DNA of 64,000 nt, from NCBI GenBank assembly GCA_003550305.1, contig QKYT01000227.1, forward strand, positions 97,356 through 161,355. Direction: 5' to 3'. The notes beneath the pieces are model-generated. The model made no database searches, had not been told where the DNA came from, and was given only the letters and a program-made list of their open reading frames with translations. Position 1 is the first letter of the stretch, and the number at the start of each line of letters is the position of its first letter. The position numbers and the translations under genes were made by a program. Shown in pieces: positions 26,101 through 37,759 of this stretch. Source of the DNA: Glomus cerebriforme (lineage: Eukaryota > Glomeromycota > Glomeromycetes > Glomerales > Glomeraceae).

Positions 26101-26573
26101 TTTTTTATTACATAGCTGCATCAACATATTTTGAAAAAATGTTTTTCGGTGGCTTAAGTGAATCAGCAAGAAACAAAATCGAGATTAAGATAAATGATAT
26201 TCAACCAAATATATTTCGGGTACTTGTTCGATGGTTATACGGGCAATCCTTTGAAGATGCAATAAATTCTGTTTTATGCAAGCGCGACGATTTTACAACA
26301 GAACAAGAAAGTTATGAATCATATTATTTATTACATTTGGTTAAACTGTTGAAGGTAACAGATTTTTATGGTGTTGAACTCAAAAGTAAAGTAGAAGATA
26401 CAATTATACAATATATTGCTGTCAATAATGTGTGTGATGTTTTGGCATGGTCAAAAGAATCCAAAGCGACACGATTAAAAGATTACTGCAAAGAATATAT
26501 TAAATCAAACAAGGAACTTGTTACAAAACTTCATGAGGACGCAAATGAAAGATTAAAAATATCACGATTTTAG
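17144..26573 (+). CDS. Giant sacsin-like protein: two Hsp90-type ATPase modules plus C-terminal BTB/POZ
   Basis: Twelve exons: 17144-17462, 17559-18376, 18469-18519, 18605-19800, 19872-21634, 21715-21779, 21853-21891, 21969-22850, 22935-23006, 23096-24539, 24622-26025 and 26116-26573; all GT-AG with matching phases, 2836 residues. Module 1 starts near residue 30 with LREILQNSDDA (ATP-binding helix) and GVMGVGFNSIYHLTD. Module 2 starts near residue 1390 with LIKEFLQNADDANAKHFSV and GKFGKGFNCAFHVTDLPSFV. These are sacsin-repeat marks, related to the Hsp90 nucleotide fold. Residues about 2655-2780 form a BTB/POZ domain (DVTFIVGEEKICANRYVLSA, then ASTYFEKMFFGGLSES); BTB domains often recruit Cullin-3 ubiquitin ligase. 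A chaperone-like client-binding protein linked to ubiquitination is an inference. No transmembrane segment or signal peptide seen. Exons 6 and 7 (65 and 39 bases) cover the start of module 2 and are easily missed by gene finders. Confidence 0.85.
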
Positions 26574-28208
26574 ATTTTTTATTGTTTTTATATTTGGAGA
26601 AGGATGGTTTTTTTTAAAAAAAATCTATTTATTTCTATTTTTTAAAATTTAAAGATATTTACTTATTTATTTTATAATCATCTGTTAATTGGTATAGTAT
26701 TAATGAAGTTGGTCAACAATTCTGAATAATTAATTATATCAGAATTTAGAAAAATATTATTAATCTCATTCCAAGTGCTAGAATTGTGTACTAAATAAAT
26801 CATAATGGATTTAAATAAAATATCATATTTTAAATAAAGTAAATTGTTCAAAAATCGTAAATAAGTTTTTTATAAATTGATATATACAAAAAAAAAATTT
26901 ATGCAATGTTTACAATATAATGTTGCTAAACACTCTAAAGAACAACAATTTTTTTTTGTTTGCTTCTGATTTTTTCATCTATTGTAAAAGACTCATCATC
27001 AGAATTATTTGTTTTCGAAATTCATATTGTTTCAGTGTCTACATTATTGTTAAAATCTACAAGGTTTAAAACAGAAAGATTTCATATATATATATATATA
27101 TACTTATATATACTTCAAAATTGCAAGGGAGAAAATAATAACGGAAATAGTGGATGGTACGGATTTTAAACTCCAACGCCCAATATCATGTCGTACTTGC
27201 AATAATTTTAGGCAAAGGTTGAATATATGATTTAAAATTTAAAATATAATTACAATTTTACATTCGCGTCGTTTCTGCGCACATATGTTATACATTTTGT
27301 TTCAGATTAATCAGTTTCTGTATCAATTTGTGTTAAAAATAAAACTATTTCTAGTCCTTTTAGGACCTTTTTAAAAAAATACTCTTCGACTCCCTTCTTC
27401 GTTACCCAATGTAGGATTGTTCCATAAAAAAAGCAAAAAAAAAAGTGACGTTTTAATAACATGATTCGATAACGTGACCTCTACGTGATCGATATTTGTG
27501 ACAGAACATCTTTTAAGGAACCAATAAAATAACAAAGTGCTATGTATGTAATAACCGAATATTTTAAGTTATTTTAACGAAATATATATTTATAGTTATT
27601 ATAATACAATATAATCGAAAATTTTTTGCAGCAATATTATTTTATTATAATAAATAAATAAATAATAAAAAAAAAGCAATTATCATCATAAACAGTAAAT
27701 TGTATCGTTTCGCGTTTTAAGTTTATCGTCTTTTTACTTTAAATTAAAAATAAAGTTAATTTAGAAATTATGAAACAAGTAAAAAAAAAAGATTGAAAAT
27801 GGTTTAAATATAACAAAAGACTTTAGCAAAGTTGATCTTTACTACGAAAAAAATTATAAAAATTATATTTATATTTATATTTATACAGTACATATAAATC
27901 CATTATGTTACTAAGTAAGAGTATATCATTCCATTACAATCCGGAAAAGTTTTTTGCTATGAGTCAAATAAAGAGAAATAAAATCGATTAGAAAAATATT
28001 TGATCATTGTAAATAAAAAAAATTCAAACCCACAAACTATATCTGACATAGAGTAATAATATTTACGTTAAATACATATTATTCCCAACAATTAAAGCGT
28101 TAATGGTAGCTATAATGTTGAAATACTACGAGAGTGGAGAGAAGGAAAAATTTTTTATTAATATTCGATACATTTGAGAAATAGATTAGACATTTTTTGT
28201 TTCTTTAC
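26574..28208. other. Intergenic, no gene seen
   Basis: Very A+T-rich with poly(A)/poly(T) runs and a TA microsatellite near 27086-27101. The 69-codon plus-strand frame at 26960-27169 is low-complexity and unsupported. Confidence 0.4.
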
Positions 28209-28602
28209 CTGCTTCACGTTCGGATCGCATAAATTATTTGATACAATGTTATAGTAGAAAAATAATAAGTCGCATGTACAGTCAGACCTCCATAATTGCA
28301 TACTCCATATTTGCACTCATTATATATACCTTCCATAAATGCACCTTCTGTCTTCTGGTTTAGTCCCAATTATTTTACCTCTATAAATGCACACCCTCTC
28401 TAAATGCACTATTTATGAAAATTTTGATATGGTCCCAAGGGGTGTGCAATTATAGAGGGTTGACTGTATTGGAAATTTACTCATACAGGCTATCACAACC
28501 AACGATTTCAGTGGTTATTATTCGTCATACTATTAAGGAAACGAAAATGATTGAATGAATAGGATAATTTGTTGGATAATTTTTAAAATAATAAAATTCT
28601 AT
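28209..28602 (-). pseudogene. Broken fourth serine carboxypeptidase copy (exons 1 and 2 only)
   Basis: Read on the minus strand, about 28602-28482 matches exon 1 of the carboxypeptidase array, but an extra A breaks the start codon (ATAGAATTTT instead of ATGAATTTT). About 28258-28209 matches exon 2, including the words for [10 protein letters not shown] and the GTAAAG donor; the first dozen bases of the exon and its acceptor are deleted. Exons 3-10 are absent below 28205. A TATATAAAAGG word upstream (about 28611-28621) resembles the TATA boxes of copies 1 and 3. A MITE (28277-28468) sits between the two exon relics. Inverse orientation and position beyond the sacsin gene suggest an old inverted duplication. 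Confidence 0.75.
28277..28468. mobile_element. MITE with pogo/Tigger-like TACAGTC ends
   Basis: About 192 bp between TA dinucleotides. The left end TACAGTCAGACCTCCATAAT and the inverse of the right end TACAGTCAACCCTCTATAAT match in about 17 of 20 positions, and pairing continues for a few bases. A TA target and CAGTC-type ends are typical of pogo/Tigger elements. No coding capacity. It lies inside the relic intron 1 of the broken carboxypeptidase copy. Confidence 0.8.
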
Positions 28603-29572
28603 ATAAAGTCCTTTTATATATATATATATATTGAAGGAATAATTTTTTTTATTCGATCAAACAAATCATGTCATTGACTACATTATCAACGACAATTATT
28701 TGCTTATCTTATTACTTGTTGTTACTCTCAAATTCTCGCTCTAATCAACTTTAATAATCTTTTTCTTTAAAAAATAATTCTTTATATACTGTATATAGTT
28801 ATTGAAAAGTATTTTTAGTAAAGTAAGGAAAAAGTTTGATACGTAACAAAAGATAAGGGGTGACAGTTTTTTATTTATTTTTTCGGATAAAATAATATTT
28901 ACTGTATTTAAAAAACAAAATAATTTAAAAATTGTACACAAATTATAAAATATTCTTTTATTAGAATTAAAATTCCTTTACTTGTATGATCTTTTTTTTT
29001 GTTTATTTGATTGATACTTTTTCCATATACGGAATATTAACTATATAATCAAATAATCTTGTGTAATTAATATAGTAAAATCGACCGTCGATAGTCGAAT
29101 ATATGAAACGAATTTTCGTTGTTGCTGTGCTTTAAACAGAGAGGCTATATAAATAATTATGCACTTCAATCTACGAAATAAAATCTAATCAAATTAATCA
29201 TTGTATAATAAAGAGATAAGTCTGAGATTCTAATTCAAATGTTACCCAAAAATATTAAGAAAAATTATATATAGAATTTTACTTAAAATTACTAGCATTA
29301 GTATTATATATATAACAACATTGTCGCACAAAATGCTATTAACATAATTCCGATTTATTTAGCTGTTATATTATATCATGATCGTATTATTGCATATATG
29401 TCACGTCACGTTCCATATGTTGCAACAGTAAAATCTTTTCAGAACAAATTTGTCAAATATATAAAAAGAATGAAATTTATTTTTTTTTTTTTTGTTTTTG
29501 TTTTGTTTAATTGTAAAACTTTTTTCAACACTTTTTTTTATTTATTTTTTTTAAAAAACAAAAATAAATAAA
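28603..29572. other. Intergenic, no gene seen
   Basis: A+T-rich. A 28-codon hydrophobic frame starts at 28668 but has no support. The last 100 bases before the F-box gene are T- and A-runs; its promoter should be here. Confidence 0.35.
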
Positions 29573-30652
29573 ATGACTCTTCACCTTCCTGTTGATTGTC
29601 TTAATGAAATATTTGAATATTTAGAAGATGATAAAATCATTTTACATTCTTGCTTATTTGTTAATCGTCCTTGGTGTGAAATTGTAGTTAGAATTTTATG
29701 GAGAAATATTTGGAATTTTCGATATAGTGTAGATTATATGCCATATCGAACTCATGTACCAATATCAATTATTAGTACTTTAATATCTTGTCTTCCAAAT
29801 GAATCAAAAGATTTTTTAAATAAGAATGGATTATTTATTTCAACACCTACTTCAAAATCACCATTATTTAATTATCCATCATTTATTAAAGTTCTTTCAA
29901 TAAGTAAATTTGATGAAATGATTCAACATATTCTTGAAAAACAACAATCTATTAATTTAAGTTTAGATTTTAATAAACATTTAATAGCACAAGAAATTAT
30001 TAAAATGTTTATGAATCAAATTCCTTCTTTAAAAAAATTATATTATTTAAATAATTATAAAAATATTCCATTTAATATACATTTTACTTATTTTCCTAAA
30101 GCAAAAGATTGTTTAATAGATCTTTCAGAATTATGTTGTAGTTCAGATGTTTATTCGGAATTTTTTTATCAATTATCTCAAATATGTCATAATTTACAAT
30201 CACTTACAATAGAATTTAGAGATTCTATTTCAAATGGTTTAGCAGATTTTATTTCAGTACAAAATAATTTAAAAATATTAAATTTATTATCTTTTGGATC
30301 AAAAGATTGGACAGATATTATATCAGTTTTAACAAAACTTTCTAATACTTTAATTAAATTAAGTGTACATGGAGGAGAAAATGATGTACCAATGTCTTTT
30401 ATTACTTCTTATTTGAATTTACAAGAACTTACTTTAATAGGTCAAGTTTCTTTTAAGGAATTACAATATGTTATTTTACCAAATTTAAAGATTTTAAAAA
30501 TTCCTGAACGTCCAAAAGATGAGATTTTAATAAAATTCTTTAAAAATAATGGAAAGAATCTTAGAGAATTAAATATAGATGGTATTGATAGTTCATTAAG
30601 ATCTTCTATAATTCAATTTTGTCCAAATCTTAAAAGATTTATTAGTGGATGA
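29573..30652 (+). CDS. F-box protein, shorter paralogue
   Basis: Single exon, 359 residues. The N-terminus (LPVDCLNEIFEYLEDDKIIL, then SCLFVNRPWCEIVVRILWRN) is an F-box, which binds Skp1 in SCF ubiquitin ligases. The rest has irregular Leu-rich repeats (for example LKILNLLSF, LKILKIP, LRELNIDG) for substrate binding. It is a close paralogue of the gene at 31156 but stops after CPNLKRFISG, where the neighbour continues CPNLKKISTI for about 125 more residues; no relic of the missing part lies downstream. Either the gene lost its C-terminus or this is a natural shorter form. No signal peptide. Confidence 0.82.
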   Translation: MTLHLPVDCLNEIFEYLEDDKIILHSCLFVNRPWCEIVVRILWRNIWNFRYSVDYMPYRTHVPISIISTLISCLPNESKDFLNKNGLFISTPTSKSPLFNYPSFIKVLSISKFDEMIQHILEKQQSINLSLDFNKHLIAQEIIKMFMNQIPSLKKLYYLNNYKNIPFNIHFTYFPKAKDCLIDLSELCCSSDVYSEFFYQLSQICHNLQSLTIEFRDSISNGLADFISVQNNLKILNLLSFGSKDWTDIISVLTKLSNTLIKLSVHGGENDVPMSFITSYLNLQELTLIGQVSFKELQYVILPNLKILKIPERPKDEILIKFFKNNGKNLRELNIDGIDSSLRSSIIQFCPNLKRFISG

Positions 30653-31155
30653 TTTTTTTAATATTTAATTAGATTTTTTTTTTTTTTTTTAAAAAAAAAA
30701 CAATTTTAAATAATTTAAAGATGTTATTATTTATTATCATTATATTATTTGTTACTCATTACACAGAACCTATAATAGTCATTAATAAAGATACTAAATT
30801 TGAAAAAAAAAAATCTTGGCGTGTATATAGAAAAACCACATGTTCGTCAATTACGTCATTCAAATATTTAATTCACGTTAAGGTCTACAAATTCTATAAA
30901 AAATTCTAATTTGAAATTCCAAAAGATGAAATATTTACAGTATCTAATGATTGATTCTACTGTATAGTTCAAAATCATTAAGATTCAAAAAAATTTTTTT
31001 ATAACCGATTTTGTGGAGATGTCTAAAGCGGTTTCAAAATATATGTCACATACATGAGATAATTTCTTTGTGCGTCCGAAATCACGGGATACTACCCCGC
31101 CCCCGATTTTTGAAAAAAAAAAAATTAATCGCGCGTAAAAACTTTCTAAAAAAAA
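30653..31155. other. Spacer between the two F-box genes
   Basis: About 500 bases. It starts with long T and A runs (30672-30700). A more mixed segment at 31005-31110 includes a C-rich patch near 31097. No remnant of the F-box C-terminal region was found, so the shorter neighbour was not simply split by a stop codon. Confidence 0.4.
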
Positions 31156-32610
31156 ATGTCTCGTCAATTTACTGTTGATTGCCTTTATGAAATATTTGAA
31201 TATTTAGAAAAAAATTATCTCACTTTACATTCTTGTTTATTAGTCAATCGTTTTTGGTGTAAAGTTGCGGTTAGAATTTTATGGAGAAACATTTGGAATT
31301 TTCAATATAATATAGAACATTGTTCATACCGGACTCATACAATTATTGGTACTTTAGTCGCTTGTCTTCCTAATGAATCAAAAGTCTTTCTTAATGAAAA
31401 TGGATTATTTATTCAACCACCTACTTTGAAATCACCATTATTCAATTATCCCTCATTTATAAAAGGTATTTCAATTAATAAATTTGATGAAATGATTCAT
31501 TCTGTTCTTGAAAATCAACATCTTAAATTAAGTTTATATTATAGTAAACATTTAATAGCACAAGAAATTATTAAAATGTTTATGAATCAAATTCCTTCTT
31601 TAAAAAAGTTGGAATTTTATTGGAATAATTTTAAGAATATTCCATTTAATATACATTTCTCATGTTTTCCTGGGGCGAAAGATTGTTTAACAGATCTTTC
31701 AGAATTATATTGTAATTCAGATGTTTATTCAGAATTTTTTTATCAATTATCTCAAACATGTCATAATTTACAATCACTTACAATAGAATTTAGAGATACT
31801 ATATCAAGTGGTTTGGTAGATTTTATTTCAGTACAAAATAATTTAAAAATTTTAAATTTAATATCTGATGAAAAAATTTGGACGAGTATCATTCCTGTTT
31901 TATCAAAAATTTCTAATACTTTAATTAAATTAAAAATAGATGTAGGTGAAATTTATGCACCAACTTCATTTATTTCTTCTTGTATAAATTTACAAGAACT
32001 CATTTTATCAGCGAATCAAATTTCTTTTAAAGAATTACAATATGTAATTTTTTCCAATTTACAAATTTTAAAAATTCCTTTTGATCGTCCAGATGATGAT
32101 TTATTAACAAAATTCTTTGAAAATAATGGAAAAAATCTTAAAGAATTGGATATATATAGTATTGATGGTTCATTAGGATCTTCTATAGCGAAATTTTGTC
32201 CAAATCTTAAAAAGATTTCTACAATATTAATGGATAATAATGGTTTGGAAACTTTAAAAATTCTTTTTAATACTTGTCAATATTTAGAAAGTATTAAAAT
32301 TTGGTATGGTGATTATAATTCAGATGAAAAAGAAATGTTGAAAATTGTTATTACATATTCCAAAAATAATTTTTATGAATTAAAAATTTATCATGAATTT
32401 TCATCAAGTTTAGGCCCTGAAGATTTTGAATCTTTTTTAATAAGTTGGGATAATCGAAACAATCGATCACCGATTAATTTAATTAGTATTAAGGATGATT
32501 TTTGGAATATAACTTTAGATTCAAATAAAGAAATTATGAAATTATTTGAAAAATATAAAAAATTAGGTATTATTAAAAAATTTGGGATTGAAATGCATTT
32601 TGAAACTTGA
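31156..32610 (+). CDS. F-box protein with Leu-rich repeats
   Basis: Single exon, 484 residues. F-box at residues 4-45 (VDCLYEIFEYLEKNYLTLHS, then VNRFWCKVAVRILWRNIWNF), followed by irregular LRR-like segments to about residue 330 and a C-terminal part found only in this copy. It is a tandem paralogue of the gene at 29573 in the same orientation, about 500 bases apart. Expected to be a cytosolic or nuclear SCF adaptor; the substrate cannot be read from sequence. F-box families are greatly expanded in arbuscular mycorrhizal fungi, which fits the tandem pair. Confidence 0.85.
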   Translation: MSRQFTVDCLYEIFEYLEKNYLTLHSCLLVNRFWCKVAVRILWRNIWNFQYNIEHCSYRTHTIIGTLVACLPNESKVFLNENGLFIQPPTLKSPLFNYPSFIKGISINKFDEMIHSVLENQHLKLSLYYSKHLIAQEIIKMFMNQIPSLKKLEFYWNNFKNIPFNIHFSCFPGAKDCLTDLSELYCNSDVYSEFFYQLSQTCHNLQSLTIEFRDTISSGLVDFISVQNNLKILNLISDEKIWTSIIPVLSKISNTLIKLKIDVGEIYAPTSFISSCINLQELILSANQISFKELQYVIFSNLQILKIPFDRPDDDLLTKFFENNGKNLKELDIYSIDGSLGSSIAKFCPNLKKISTILMDNNGLETLKILFNTCQYLESIKIWYGDYNSDEKEMLKIVITYSKNNFYELKIYHEFSSSLGPEDFESFLISWDNRNNRSPINLISIKDDFWNITLDSNKEIMKLFEKYKKLGIIKKFGIEMHFET

Positions 32611-33001
32611 AATTAATTATTCGGTAGGGAATAGGGATTGATTGATTAATCAAAGAAATAAATAACTTTATTATTAATAATTACAAAATTTAGAACAATA
32701 ATCTATTTTTCCTTTTGTAATATTTTACAATAATAATTTCCTTAAAATTCAAAAAAATTCTAAAATTAACCCACCAAATTATTAATAATAATAAATTATT
32801 ATATGACTATTTACAATATGTTATTTAAATGCATTATATATGAATATATATATTTATTATTTATTTTAACTAATCAATCTAAAATTAAAAGTAAAAATGA
32901 GAAAAAAATATCCATCGTTAACTAAAATCCAATCTTAATTCAACAATAAATAATATCTATAGTTAAATATTAAACACTTTTGATAACACATAATTGTAAC
33001 T
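32611..33001. other. Convergent spacer
   Basis: About 390 bases between the plus-strand F-box gene and the minus-strand gene ending at 33002. Very A+T-rich; it must hold both 3' ends. AATAAA-like words occur (for example near 32657 on plus), but none is decisive. Confidence 0.4.
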
Positions 33002-35349
33002 TCATTTTACTTTTAAATCACCACCCAAAAATTTTAATTTCTCACCTTCACAATAAGAATCATTAACTAATAAATCATTATCAACAGTAAAAGATGAACT
33101 ATTATGTTTTTTTTGTTGTAATCCTTCATTACTAACTTCATTTCCATTTGTTATTTCAACAATACCTCCCGTAGATTGAGAAGGTTTATTGAAAGAAGAA
33201 TCATTTAAAATCTCTGGTAATAAACCATTTTGTATTGGAGGAGTAGGAACTATATTTGGTAACGTAAAATTATTATTATTACCTGAATGATTATTAGTAT
33301 TATTAGAATTATTATTATTATTAGGGTTGTTATTACTATTACGTTTAGTAAAGAATCTCCTTTTCGTTGTAGGACTTTGTTGTATTACGGGTGCCGTATT
33401 TAAAGATATATTGGCTGATTGTGATGACTCATTAACGTTTCCTCCTCCTCCTGATGATAACATTTGAGGATTTGAAGATTGCATTGAAAAATTCACTAAA
33501 TTCACTCCAATTGTTGTTGAAAGTGAATAATCTGATGATGATTTTTGTAACGAAGATCCATTTAAAGATGATGTTTCCGTAGATGACGAGATGGTTTTAT
33601 CCTCCTTATTGTACGATTGTGACGTCGTACCCGTTTGGTTATTTTTGTTACGAAAAAACACTCCACGTTTAGGTGTAATAATTTTGGCTGATACACTTCC
33701 ACCATGAGTTGTATCACTTATACTTCCACTTTGTATAGCATCTTGAGATGTCGATTTTGTCATATTTGATGTTGTTGGAGTAATCTTAACTCCCATATTA
33801 TTAATTACATTAGTGCCAGGACTAAGATAAGCATTGGAATTAATATTAGCGGTCCCATTATTATTATTGTTATTATTATTGTTTTTTCTACTATTACTAT
33901 GACTAGTACTATTTTGTGCAATATTATTAGTTCTATTCTTAAATAAAGAACCGGCCCATTGTTTAGCCCATCCAATTCTTTGTCTAACGGCTCTTTTTGC
34001 CATAGTGACATTAACTTTTCCTGAATTTTTCATTAAGAATAACATTGCACAATTACTGACAAATACCAACACCAAAAATAAATCGAATGAACATAGTCGT
34101 ATTAAAAACATATATAATGTGAGTAAAAATAACACTTTTCTTCTTTGTTTCACAAAAGATATCTCCCGTAACACTAAAAAAAAAAAAATAAATAAATATT
34201 CTTTTTTTTAAAAAAAATAATAATAATAATAAAATTTTTTAAATACCTGCAAAGGAAGCTTTTTTAGAAGCTTTTGGATCAATTTCTGGGTAAGTCAATA
34301 AATCAATGAATTGCATGGGTATATCCAATATAGTTTGATTTTTGTTATTAGAAGGGTTATTAATAACAGGTCTTGAAGATGAAGAAACAGCTGCGGCGCC
34401 TTCTAAAGGTGGACCTTCTAACCAACCCATTAATGAATCTAACACAGAAGCTCCAAAAGAAATCAATCCACCATTATGATTAATATTATTCTCATCTCCT
34501 GCACCCCCTTCATTATCTGATCCATCAGATGATTGTATAACCTCTGAATAATCCGAATCTAATTGTTCCGGTATATCATTATCATCTCCCACGGTAATTA
34601 TTTTTGATTTCCCCTTATGATTAGTATCATTGGATATTGGTGTTGTTGGCGAAATTAAAGCAGCATTTTCGGATTTTGAAGAAGATGAAGAATTACTACT
34701 AATATTAACTTCAGGGGATATCAATGGATAATGATCGTTATCTTGATCTTCTATCTCATTTGAAGAATTTCCTTCTTCTGGTGTTATTGACGTATCTGTA
34801 GCATATCCATCTCCTTCCTCATCAGAAGGTAATGTCAACTAAAGTGAAAAGAGTAAAAAAGGGGTTTAAAAAATTATTAAAAAAAAAAAGGAGGGAAGAA
34901 ATTTAAGAGGTTAACCCACGTTTTCATTACTTGCACACCAAGATTTTAATTGTTTTAATATTTTTTTGGATGTCTTTTTTCCTTCCACCTCTGGCAACAC
35001 TTCTTGATGTAGAATATCAAAAGCTTCTTTTATATGATTTAAATCATCATGATCTGAAACTGTAAAAAAAAAGTAATATCGTTATTAAAATTAGAACCAA
35101 TATTAAATATAAATGTGATTGTTAAACCCCTTTTTCACTTCCTTAATCCATACCTCTATAATGTGGGAAACCTTTAGTTATAATTCTATATTCAGTATAA
35201 TGTTGTCTTCTTTTATTATTATTATTATTATTTTGTTGGGTAGAAGCGTTGTTACCTCTTTGTTGTAAAACAAAATAAGAAGATTCTTTTATTGATTTCC
35301 AATTTGAACGCCCTAGAGTACCACCAACTAAACTTGGCCTAACAAACAT
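33002..35349 (-). CDS. Asn-rich membrane protein of unknown function
   Basis: Minus strand, four exons in order: 35349-35154, 35059-34920, 34838-34247 and 34173-33002; GT-AG introns, phases agree, 699 residues. The start at 35349 is the first ATG in frame, but an acceptor-like TTATAG sits just before it, so an upstream exon is possible. Parts: a conserved-looking N-terminus (RPSLVGGTLGRSNWKSIKES, then a short Asn/Gln run and YRIITKGFPHYRG), an acidic Ser-rich middle, two adjacent hydrophobic segments (around VLFLLTLYMFLIRLC and LFLVLVFVSNCAMLFLM), a basic stretch (AKRAVRQRIGWAKQWAG) and an Asn/Ser-rich C-terminal half encoded by AAT-type repeats. The structured parts look conserved, but I do not recognise the family and assign no function. 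Confidence 0.7.
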
Positions 35350-37759
35350 TAGAACCTATAAATAATGTGAAAGTTGAGATTATGCTATGGAGATGTTATA
35401 AACGAATATTTTGCTTTTTTTTTAAACACGTGCTTGCTTCTTGCTATGTTTATGAAAATATTGAAAATATGGAAATATGAAAAATGAAAATGAAATAAAA
35501 TATGCAATGAATAGAAAAATATTTACAAAAGAAACACGTTCTTTTTATTCGGAAAATAATGCTAGTATGAAAAAAGAGTCGTGATAAATGAAATAAGAAA
35601 AATCACGTTATAATTATTATAAGGTCTCGAAAGGTAATTTACTAAAAAAAAAAAAAGGGAAAAGAAAAGAAAAGAAAACAAAAGCGAAAAAAACACTTTA
35701 ATATAATAAAGTGTTTTTTCCTCTTTTATTTCAAATGACAAAAAAAAAGAGGATTCCAAATAATTCGATAGTAGGAAAAAAAAAAATTTTTTTTAATAGA
35801 TTTTTAAAGGGCTAAGATAGCGTACTCTTGTATCATAAATAAATGCCGGAAAAAAAAGATCATATGCAAATCGTGATAGTTCTAGATGATAACTGTTTAG
35901 CTGTTACAGAAATCTGCTGATTATTTGGGGTTTTAAAAAAATATAACCAAATATGTAAAAAACGTTACATGAATTTCCCACTTAAGGTTTCATTTTGGGG
36001 AAATGGTAGGCGGAATTCATACGGAAAGAAAATCGACCAATAGTACCAGGTATGTAAAATATATTAATTACCTATCTTGGTTGGTTCGAGCTTGCCACGT
36101 TTTTTAGTTTACAGCTAAGTATGTGCTAGGTATGCAGAAGCAGAAAATTATTAGTTTAATTTTTTTAATTATTAATCTCATCTTTTCATGCATACATTGA
36201 CACACCGGGGGAGAGGATAATTAATAAATAAGAAATTAACTTATCTGATAAACCTTATTTACTTTAATTATATTTGTCATCTATTTGTGGAAAAAATACG
36301 GTCCGTATAATTGGACTATATCTATTATATCTACTATATCTATTTATCCCAAAAAAAAAATTTGGTGACTTTGCGACGTTATCACTTCATTTATCAATAT
36401 ATTACATCATATATAACCATATTTGTTATACCTCCGCTTAATATAAATCTCTGTTTAATATAAACCGTGTATATCCTAATTACGTAATTTCAAATACAAT
36501 GATAATTCTTTGGTCGGCAGGTTTCAAGCCGAAGTATTATATATAGTTAAGCTTGATTGAGAACTGGTTTATTCCTGATTAAGCCAGTAAAGCCGTAAGA
36601 AGTAAGTTATACCATTGTGAGAGTATTGGTGAGGGTTCTAGCACAATTATTGCCAGGCACGTGTTATTGTGTTAATGGTCCCTGCAGGAATTTTTTGTCT
36701 CAGGTGATTCTTGTGATACAATAGAATAAATTTTTCATTGCGAAATGCTAACTTTTAACTCTCGGTTTATTAGTTAAGATAGATTTATCACGTTTCTATA
36801 TCTCAAAATGTATAGGAGAATCGATTCGGAACTTGTGGCGGGATTTGTCTATAGTTTGCTAGTATTAACCATATTTTATATACTTATGTACTTGAAATTT
36901 GAAAATACTTATTGTTATGACTAGAACTCGTCTTAATTAAATTCTTATGATATTATTTTTATTTTATTTTTATACACATGATGTCGGCTACGCTACTTTA
37001 AGTATTTTCCTATTAGAGAAATGAAAAAAAATGCAGATTAAATGGTCGACATACTATAAAATATCATTTGTGATGGTCGTGTCCAGTGGCTGATATATAT
37101 ATTTATGCTGGGAGGATTGATTTGATTCTTACTTCCAGAAGAAATCATTGTTATAATTTTCTGCGATCCAAGTTCTTATATCACTCAAATGTTCTTTGAG
37201 TTTTTAAAATAGTTTAATGAACTTTTTTAAAATCTAAATGCTTCGGTCACAAAGACTGTCCATTATCTGATATATAAGTGTATGTATGATATTAATAAAT
37301 AGACGATATTATCATTAAATTTTATTTCTTTAAGTGCGTTAAACGGTTTTTAAAAAGTATTTATTAGTATATATGATTGATTAAAAATAATTTTTTTCAA
37401 AAATCTGTTTTTAGTCTAAAAATAAAAACATTTATTGTTAGAATTATTAAGTTTTATATTGAAAATGTTCCTGTTAGATAAAAGCGAGTATATAATGGCG
37501 CAAATGTAACGTTTTGAATTAATGTACATAAAGTCACCGCAATGACCGCATTAATCATCACACCTTAATTGACACTCGTACTGTATAATTATTATTTATA
37601 TTATGCATTGTTGTGACAAAATAGGTCGTCTCAACAATTTGAAACTGATCAGCATATTGTACACTCCTAACTTTACATGCACAAATATAAGATGACCCTT
37701 TTCCAAAAATATGAATTTTTTCTTTACATATAGGACCTACACATAATACCTGATACCTC
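35350..37759. other. Divergent spacer, no gene seen
   Basis: About 2.4 kb. It contains purine-rich (35650-35700) and T-rich tracts and a less A+T-rich stretch at 36480-36740 with no open frame. The minus-strand frame at 35562-35759 is a low-complexity hydrophobic read-through and the one at 37558-37761 is unsupported. Confidence 0.35.

Noticed and set aside
26960..27169. 69-codon plus-strand frame
   Set aside because: Low complexity, includes a TA microsatellite translated as YIYIYI, no motif.
28668..28754. 28-codon hydrophobic frame like a signal peptide
   Set aside because: Too short, no continuation by a plausible intron, and no conserved neighbour.
35562..35759. 65-codon minus-strand hydrophobic frame upstream of the Asn-rich gene
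   Set aside because: Reads through purine and pyrimidine tracts (Phe/Leu/Ser runs); no splice link to the gene could be justified.
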